Origin: Acidobacteriota bacterium
Lineage (GTDB): Bacteria > Acidobacteriota > Terriglobia > Terriglobales > Acidobacteriaceae
Direction of reading: 5' to 3'
Assembly (NCBI GenBank): GCA_021819255.1
Contig: JAKART010000032.1
Coordinates: 1 to 11,421, forward strand
DNA length: 11,421 nt
Shown: one piece after another, positions 6,419 through 11,421 of the stretch
How positions within the stretch are numbered: the first letter of the stretch is position 1
Layout: every line of letters begins with the position of its first letter
Made by a program: the position numbers and the translations under genes
The notes under the pieces: generated by a model
What the model was told of the DNA's origin: nothing
Databases searched by the model: none
The model's input: the letters and a program-made list of their open reading frames with translations, nothing else

Positions 6419-7191
6419 GCGGTTTTTGCTCCTCCGCAGAGTTGTTGCACCAACTCGCCGACCGCCCGCGGGGCCTGTTCTGCCGGCGTCCGCTCAATCA
6501 ACCCTACAATCGCGCTGCCCACCACGGCCGCATCGGCAAACTCTCCCAGCGCCCGCACATGCTCCCGCGTGGACACCCCGAAGCCCAGAGCAATCGGTAG
6601 CTGGGTGAACCTGCGCAGGCGTCTCACCAGCGCCTCGGCATCCCCGGCCAGCTCCGCCTGGGTTCCGGTGATGCCCACCCGGGAGATCGCGTACACAAAT
6701 CCCTCACAGGCCTCGGCGATGGCCTGCAAGCGCCCATCCGGCGAGGTGGGAGCGGCCAGGAATACCGGCATCAGCCCCGCCTGACGCATCACCCGGCGAT
6801 ACTCTTCGGCTTCTTCCACAATCATGTCGGTCAGCAGCACGCCGTCGGCGCCCGCATCTCTGGCCGCCTGGGCGAACTTCTCCAGCCCCATCCGCAGCAC
6901 CGGATTCAGATAGCTGAACAGCAGTAAGCCCGCCTGCGGCCGCGCCGCGCGAATCTCCCGGCACACTCGCAGCACATCTTCCAAGCGCGTCCCGCGCAGC
7001 ACCGCTCGCTGGCTGGCCCTCTGGATCACCGGCCCGTCCGCCAGCGGATCGCTGAACGGAACGCCCAGTTCGATCACATCCGCCCCCGCGTCGATCGCCT
7101 CGATCGCCATCAACCGCGTCGTCTCCAGATCGGGATCCCCGGTGGTCAGGTAGATCACCAGTCCCGGCCTCTTTTTGAATGCGATCGCCAT
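6415..7191 (-). CDS. trpA: Tryptophan synthase alpha subunit (TrpA)
   Basis: Cleaves indole-3-glycerol phosphate to indole and glyceraldehyde 3-phosphate and passes indole to TrpB through the alpha2-beta2 complex. The 258 residues cover the full TIM barrel. The two catalytic acids are present in the signature ELGVPFSDPLADGPVIQ: E41 and D52, spaced 11 as in E. coli E49/D60. The flexible loop ISRVGITGTQ and the phosphate-binding GFGVST and VVGSAIV segments are also visible. The ATG shares one base with the trpB stop (TAATG), a tight coupling that fits equimolar subunits. The first residues are short ([10 protein letters not shown]), about eight fewer than in E. coli. Confidence 0.96.
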   Translation of the reverse strand: MAIAFKKRPGLVIYLTTGDPDLETTRLMAIEAIDAGADVIELGVPFSDPLADGPVIQRASQRAVLRGTRLEDVLRVCREIRAARPQAGLLLFSYLNPVLRMGLEKFAQAARDAGADGVLLTDMIVEEAEEYRRVMRQAGLMPVFLAAPTSPDGRLQAIAEACEGFVYAISRVGITGTQAELAGDAEALVRRLRRFTQLPIALGFGVSTREHVRALGEFADAAVVGSAIVGLIERTPAEQAPRAVGELVQQLCGGAKTA

Positions 7192-8459
7192 TACCGCGCA
7201 CTCACCTTTCCTGTTCCTGTCGCATCGCCGCTCAGGTCCATCTCGCGGGTCAGAATCCCCATGTCTTTGTCGCCCCGGCCGCTCACATTCACCATCACAA
7301 TCTTCTCCTTGCCCAGCCGGGGGGCGAACTTGATCACCTCGGCGATGGCATGGGCGCTCTCCAGCGCGGGAATGATCCCCTCCGTGCGGCTCAACACCTT
7401 GGTGGCCTCCAGCGCCTCGGCATCCGTGGCGCTGGTATAGGTGGCTCGTCCGGAGTCGTGCAGCATGGCGTGTTCCGGACCCACGCTGGCGTAGTCCAGC
7501 CCGGCGCTCACGGAGTGGGTCGCCGCAATCTGCCCCGCCTCATCCTGCAGCACATAGCTGTAGGTTCCCTGCAACACCCCCGGAACTCCGCCGCCCTGCT
7601 GGGCAAACCGCGCCGCATGTTCGCCCAGCCCGTGACCGCGTCCGCCGGCCTCCACGCCGATCAGCGCCACGTTCTCTTCGGGGATGTACTCATAGAACGC
7701 TCCAATCGCGTTGGATCCTCCGCCCACGCAGGCGATCACCGCATCCGGCAGCCGCCCGGCCTGCTCCAGAATCTGGCGCTTGCTCTCCCGGGAGATCACG
7801 CGCTGAAAATCCCGCACCATGGTCGGATAAGGATGCGCGCCCAGCGCCGAGCCGAGGATGTAAAAGCTTGAACGTACATTCGTCACCCAGTCGCGCATGG
7901 CCTCATTGATGGCGTCCTTCAGCGTCGCCGAACCCGCGCCCACCCCGCGCACCTCCGCGCCCAGCAGGCGCATCCGGAAGACGTTCAGCTCCTGCCGCCG
8001 CATATCCTCCTCGCCCATATAGACCACGCACTCCATGCCAAACAGGGCGCAGACCGTCGCCGTCGCGACGCCATGCTGCCCGGCTCCGGTCTCGGCGATG
8101 ATTCGCTGCTTGCCCATCCGCCGCGCCAGCAGCGCCTGGCCCAGCGCGTTGTTGATCTTGTGCGCCCCGGTGTGCAGCAGATCCTCGCGCTTCAGGTAGA
8201 TCCGCGCCCCGCCCAGCATCTCGCTCAGCCTCTTCGCGGCGTACAGCGGCGTGGGCCGGCCGCAGTAGTCCTTCAACAGCCCATCCAGCTCGGCGTGGAA
8301 GGCCGGATCCGCCTGCGCCTCGGCATAGGCCGCCTCCAGCTCCAGCAGAGCGGCCATCAACGTCTCGGGAACGTACCGTCCGCCATAGACCCCGAACCGT
8401 CCCAGCGCCTCCCGAGCCGCCCCGGCGATCGTTCCCATCGCACCCGCTGTCGAATCCAT
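7191..8459 (-). CDS. trpB: Tryptophan synthase beta subunit (TrpB)
   Basis: A PLP enzyme that joins indole and serine to give tryptophan. The 422 residues contain [21 protein letters not shown], the PLP lysine in [13 protein letters not shown] (about K101), [29 protein letters not shown], the phosphate-binding GGGSNAIG, and SGRGDKDM near the end. Start: the open frame runs on to 8702, but residues upstream are not TrpB-like. ATG 8459 has AAGGA with a spacing of six. ATG 8480 (adding MALQGQT) is a fair alternative with a weaker AAGGG. It is the classical TrpB1 type, adjacent to its partner trpA. trpB is the first clear gene of the amino-acid run. A hairpin at 8516-8541 lies in its leader. Confidence 0.96.
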   Translation of the reverse strand: MDSTAGAMGTIAGAAREALGRFGVYGGRYVPETLMAALLELEAAYAEAQADPAFHAELDGLLKDYCGRPTPLYAAKRLSEMLGGARIYLKREDLLHTGAHKINNALGQALLARRMGKQRIIAETGAGQHGVATATVCALFGMECVVYMGEEDMRRQELNVFRMRLLGAEVRGVGAGSATLKDAINEAMRDWVTNVRSSFYILGSALGAHPYPTMVRDFQRVISRESKRQILEQAGRLPDAVIACVGGGSNAIGAFYEYIPEENVALIGVEAGGRGHGLGEHAARFAQQGGGVPGVLQGTYSYVLQDEAGQIAATHSVSAGLDYASVGPEHAMLHDSGRATYTSATDAEALEATKVLSRTEGIIPALESAHAIAEVIKFAPRLGKEKIVMVNVSGRGDKDMGILTREMDLSGDATGTGKVSAR

Positions 8460-8503
8460 CGTCTGTCCTTGAAGAGCCATTCGTCCATCCCTTGCCTGCC
8501 GCT

Positions 8504-8541
8504 CCAAAATACGAAAGCCGCAACCTGATCGGGTCGCGGCT
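8504..8541 (-). terminator. Terminator- or attenuator-like hairpin upstream of trpB
   Basis: On the minus strand AGCCGCGACC (8541-8532) pairs with GGTTGCGGCT (8525-8516), ten base pairs with one G-U, around the loop CGATCA. The stem is followed by TTTCGTATTTTGG, a broken U-rich tail. It lies about 24-57 bases before the candidate trpB starts. It could end transcripts from the PIN-like gene or attenuate trpBA. I see no tryptophan-codon leader peptide and no T-box signature, and found no clear antiterminator. Confidence 0.45.
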
Positions 8542-8728
8542 CGGGGGAATCTGGAGATCGCAGGATCTTTTGCTTCAGCTCCTTGCGAGGCTACTCCACC
8601 GATGCCGCTGGGCGAGGCCAATAGCGGAACGACGGGGTAAATCGCGGGCTGAAGAACACCTTCATTGCTCTCAATGGTACATGGGCAAACCACGCAGCGC
8701 AACCATCACTCCAGCACTCCAGCAATTC

Positions 8729-9628
8729 TCAGCGGGCGGCACAAAGGACGGCCCACTCAGAGAATTGCTGCCGAAATTTATCATAGGATTGAACGGTCAC
8801 GTGCTTTAGCCCAGCCAATGAGCAGATCTCTTGATAGAAGGCCAACTGTCCACCGGCCTCAATGCCATTAGTGTCATTCGTCACGAAATAATTGCAGTAG
8901 GGGAGACACACCGACATCAGCGTGTCACCGAAGCCGGAGCGGAAGGAGGTGGCGCTTCGAGGCGGTCGCACGCATTTGTCGAATGCAGCCACGAAGAACG
9001 CATTGACTAGCGCCCGCAATGGATCGCACTCTTGCACAAACCTTTGGATCGTCGTCTCATCAAAAGGCTTCTTTGCATGCCGGGCATAGATATTGCTGGC
9101 CGTTTTCCAGAATGTGCTCTGCAATCGGTTTACAAGCGCCGCCGGATTCTTGGGCGCTTCGGTCTCTTGAAAGGCCAGGACCACGTTGAAGCGCGGCTTC
9201 GCCTCCCTATAGACTTTGGTGAAGGCCTCGCCGAACTGTTTCCGCTCTTCTCGCACTTGTTTGGCGAGGCAATCGTCAAGGCCCTCACTGTGGGATATCA
9301 AATCGGGTATTCTGCAAACTCCTACATTAACTTCGGCCCAATCGAACCCCGCGTCCCGCTCGAATCGGGCCACCATTTTTTGAAGTAGGGGACCGGCAGG
9401 GTCAATGCAAGTGCCGTCCGCCAACAGCCGATTGCACACGCAGAGCAATTGGCGCCTCCGTCGCGCGCTGCTGGTCGCCACGATCTCTTCCACACTATCG
9501 AATGAAACCTGGACACAGAAGCGCTCGCGAATATACGCCATCAGCAGATCAAAAGATTTTTCGTCCGCTAGCTTGTTTATCGCGCTTGTATCAAACGTAA
9601 GGATCTGCTGCTCTCCCATCCCGCACAT
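8729..9628 (-). CDS. PIN-like domain protein, possible nuclease
   Basis: A 299-residue protein of unknown function with features of a PIN-type nuclease fold. It opens with a strand carrying an Asp (D13 in ILTFDTSAINKL). Acidic E47/E48 follow in VSFDSVEEIV. Near the C-terminus are D235 (GFGDTLMSV) and the typical YFVTNDTNG, with D252. Between the second and third acidic sites lie about 185 residues with many charged helices, far more than in small PIN toxins (about 130 residues in total). AGGA precedes the ATG by seven bases. Another ATG three codons in is possible. Base composition is lower than in the neighbours: by hand 27/60 G+C at 8761-8820 and 24/60 at 9541-9600, against 44/60 in trpA at 6601-6660. 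It separates the BamD-like gene from trpB and has no visible antitoxin partner. Acquisition by transfer is likely. Confidence 0.6.
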   Translation of the reverse strand: MCGMGEQQILTFDTSAINKLADEKSFDLLMAYIRERFCVQVSFDSVEEIVATSSARRRRQLLCVCNRLLADGTCIDPAGPLLQKMVARFERDAGFDWAEVNVGVCRIPDLISHSEGLDDCLAKQVREERKQFGEAFTKVYREAKPRFNVVLAFQETEAPKNPAALVNRLQSTFWKTASNIYARHAKKPFDETTIQRFVQECDPLRALVNAFFVAAFDKCVRPPRSATSFRSGFGDTLMSVCLPYCNYFVTNDTNGIEAGGQLAFYQEICSLAGLKHVTVQSYDKFRQQFSEWAVLCAAR

Positions 9629-9786
9629 GCCCCTTTCCTACAGCGCCTCCCTCTGCCCCAATTCTGCGCGTCGTCATCGCAGCCTACCGCCGAATTAGAA
9701 TCGCCCCGTCACTCGCCTGCCGGGCCGTTCCCCTGCCTCGCCGGCGAGCAGCAGCAAGCCTGGCCTGCCGGCGCCATTCGGAAAGG

Positions 9787-9822
9787 GCGATGGCCACGAT
9801 GTGTTCTCGCCGTGGCCATCGC
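9787..9822 (-). terminator. Strong hairpin downstream of the BamD-like gene
   Basis: GCGATGGCCACG (9787-9798) and CGTGGCCATCGC (9811-9822) form a perfect 12-bp stem with a 12-nt loop. It lies about 70 bases after the stop of the BamD-like gene. On the minus strand it is followed by CCTTTCC, a poor U-tract. It probably ends or protects the BamD-like transcript and isolates it from the PIN-like gene. A protein-binding palindrome is the alternative. Confidence 0.55.
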
Positions 9823-9892
9823 GCATGATCCAAACACCAGAGGAACACCTTGGGATCGCCTGGTGATACCCATCCCAGATCCCCGCGGGCCG

Positions 9893-11421
9893 CTAGAAGG
9901 GATTCAGCTTGTCCAGGCCATGCTTCGGCTTCTTCCGGCTGGAGCTTTCGTCGTTCTTGTCTATCTTTTGAGCCTTCTTCTTGTTCTTATTCTTCTTCGT
10001 CTTCTTGCCGTTCGCTGCGGCTTCCGTGCTGGCCGGGGTGGGCTCCGCCAGCGGTGTGGCTTGGCCCTCCACGTCATTCACCTGATCGGGGGCCTCGGTG
10101 GGCTTCTCGATCGGCGGCAGGGCCTTGGCCGCAGGCTTGGGCATAGGCAGGCCGTAGTTCGGATCCTGAGCGCCGGTGGCAGAGGGAAGGTTGCTGGCCG
10201 GAGTGCCGGTGGCGCTCGAACCACCTCCTGAGCCCGGAGTGATCACATCCACACCCAGACCCGTCCCGGAACCCCCCGAGGAGTTCTTGACCGGCTCGAC
10301 GACGGTGACCGTCTTGTCGTTCTCCATCGCCGCTGCGGAGCCCTCGGTCGGTATGCTCTCCAGGGTGGGCGGCGCGGAGGAGGCCGGCGCCGGCGCAGAG
10401 GCTGCCGCCGTCTCGCTCGACTTCGTATAGACCTCACTATCCTTCAGCTCTGGATGCGCCTTGGCCAGGTTGGGATTGTAGGCATCCCTGTAGTCCGTCA
10501 TCAACTCCTTGACGATGGTGGGAGCCAGCACCGGTGGAGGATCCTGCAGGGGAGGCAGGCCGATGCGGGCCGTCGTCACCGTGTTCGGCGACTGCAGGAA
10601 GAGAACTTCGATGCGTTTTTGCAAGCTGTAAGGCGCGCGGCTGTTCTCCAACTCGTCGCTCAACTCGACCTCTTCCTTGGTCGGCGTTGGAATGGGAAGA
10701 TTCATGCCCGTAAGGCGCTCTTTGGCCTGTTCCGCATGGGGCGCGGCGGCGTGATACAGCACCACGGCGCGATAGCTCTGGGCGGCCTTGCCATCATAGT
10801 CCTGAAGCAGACGGCCTTTGACGGCCTCCGGCATGCAGCGAGTCCCTTTCGCCATATTCGCGGCGCAGGTTGGCTGCGCACGCACCGCTGAGGCCTCCGC
10901 CTCATAGGCGTCGCCGATGCCAATCAGCACATCGTCCATGTGGCTGTAAAGCGGATAGGTTTCTACCACCGTCTCGTAGCGCGCAATGGCGGCCGGCCAG
11001 TTGGACTCGGAGGCATAGAAGTCGCCGATCTGCGCCTCCCGCTCAGCCAGAATCTCCTGCACCTCGCGCAGCTTTTGGCGCGCCTCGTCCAGAATGGGCT
11101 TGGGCGCGTCCGGGTACTGCGTCAGCATCGTCCGGTACTCCTGCTCGGCCTGTTCCGCCTTGGAGTAATCGCGGCCGGGAACGTTCATCTGCTTGAAGTC
11201 GATGTCGCCGATCCGCAACTGGGCCTCGGAAGCCTCTGGAACGTTGGGGAAGAAGGTGATGAAGTCGCGATACTCCTGCGCGGCCTCCGTATACGCGGCG
11301 CTGCCTCCCTCCTTGTACCAGGCATCGGCGATCGCCAACTTGGCCCGCATCATGTACTGCGAATCAGGGTAGGTATCCAGCAGGGCCTGCATGTCCAGCC
11401 GGCCGATGTCATAGTGTCCGC
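9893..11421 (-). CDS. bamD: BamD-like outer-membrane assembly lipoprotein, 5' end outside the window
   Basis: Part of the BAM machinery that inserts beta-barrel proteins into the outer membrane, if the family call holds. The frame is open to the right edge, so the N-terminus with its expected lipoprotein signal is missing. The visible part has TPR-like units: ALLDTYPDSQYMMRAKLAIADAWYKEGG, YRDFITFFPNVPEASEAQLRIGD, YRTMLTQYPDAPKPILDEARQKL, and ILAEREAQIGDFYASESNWPAAIARYETVVETYP. The last follows the C-terminal part of E. coli BamD closely. After about residue 240 comes a long low-complexity region of Pro, Ser, Thr, Ala and Gly. It ends in a lysine-rich tail (KKTKKNKNKKK) and the motif KHGLDKLNPF at the C-terminus. 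BamD of E. coli (245 residues) has no such tail. A different TPR lipoprotein cannot be excluded. Confidence 0.75.
   Translation of the reverse strand, partial: GHYDIGRLDMQALLDTYPDSQYMMRAKLAIADAWYKEGGSAAYTEAAQEYRDFITFFPNVPEASEAQLRIGDIDFKQMNVPGRDYSKAEQAEQEYRTMLTQYPDAPKPILDEARQKLREVQEILAEREAQIGDFYASESNWPAAIARYETVVETYPLYSHMDDVLIGIGDAYEAEASAVRAQPTCAANMAKGTRCMPEAVKGRLLQDYDGKAAQSYRAVVLYHAAAPHAEQAKERLTGMNLPIPTPTKEEVELSDELENSRAPYSLQKRIEVLFLQSPNTVTTARIGLPPLQDPPPVLAPTIVKELMTDYRDAYNPNLAKAHPELKDSEVYTKSSETAAASAPAPASSAPPTLESIPTEGSAAAMENDKTVTVVEPVKNSSGGSGTGLGVDVITPGSGGGSSATGTPASNLPSATGAQDPNYGLPMPKPAAKALPPIEKPTEAPDQVNDVEGQATPLAEPTPASTEAAANGKKTKKNKNKKKAQKIDKNDESSSRKKPKHGLDKLNPF

Noticed and set aside
8481..8728. 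Tryptophan leader peptide or T-box upstream of trpB
   Set aside because: No run of TGG codons in a short ORF and no T-box-like conserved sequence was found on the minus strand.
9629..9892. Antitoxin gene partnering the PIN-like protein
   Set aside because: The upstream spacer contains no minus-strand ORF of useful length. The plus-strand ORF at 9405-9698 is mostly antisense to the PIN-like gene.

Overview
The window is GC-rich DNA from a Gram-negative bacterium. The gene set (a BamD-type lipoprotein with a long C-terminal extension, compact amino-acid biosynthesis genes, an outer-membrane beta-barrel protein) and the protein sequences look most like Acidobacteriota. That assignment is an inference from memory of related proteins, not a database result.

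From left to right. Positions 1-512 hold no convincing gene. They contain a near-palindromic, MITE-like element (28-143), then a CsoR/RcnR-type operator overlapping a good -10 box (181-200). A plus-strand outer-membrane beta-barrel protein follows (513-1514). Everything after that is on the minus strand. Read in the direction of transcription (right to left), it starts with a BamD-like outer-membrane assembly lipoprotein that enters from the right edge (9893-11421). Next comes a strong hairpin (9787-9822) and an isolated, lower-GC PIN-like gene (8729-9628). After that is a long run of amino-acid genes: trpB, trpA, a candidate small ORF, a stand-alone AroQ chorismate mutase, DAHP synthase (aroF type), proB, proA and tyrA.

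The amino-acid block looks like one supraoperon. TrpB and TrpA form tryptophan synthase. DAHP synthase opens the shikimate pathway, chorismate mutase and TyrA take chorismate toward tyrosine, and ProB/ProA make the proline precursor. Several junctions overlap: trpB/trpA (TAATG), proB/proA (TTGA) and proA/tyrA (ATGA). This suggests translational coupling. An attenuator-like hairpin lies upstream of trpB, and a 9-bp GC stem lies between the mutase and DAHP synthase genes.

The most unusual features are two in-frame tandem repeat arrays in neighbouring biosynthetic genes. One has 24-bp units at the proB/proA junction and would give ProA an N-terminal repetitive tail of about 70 residues. The other has 15-bp units inside a loop of TyrA. 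The MITE-like palindrome, the orphan CsoR-type operator and the PIN-like gene also merit a second look. I did not see a clearly novel multi-gene defence or mobile system.
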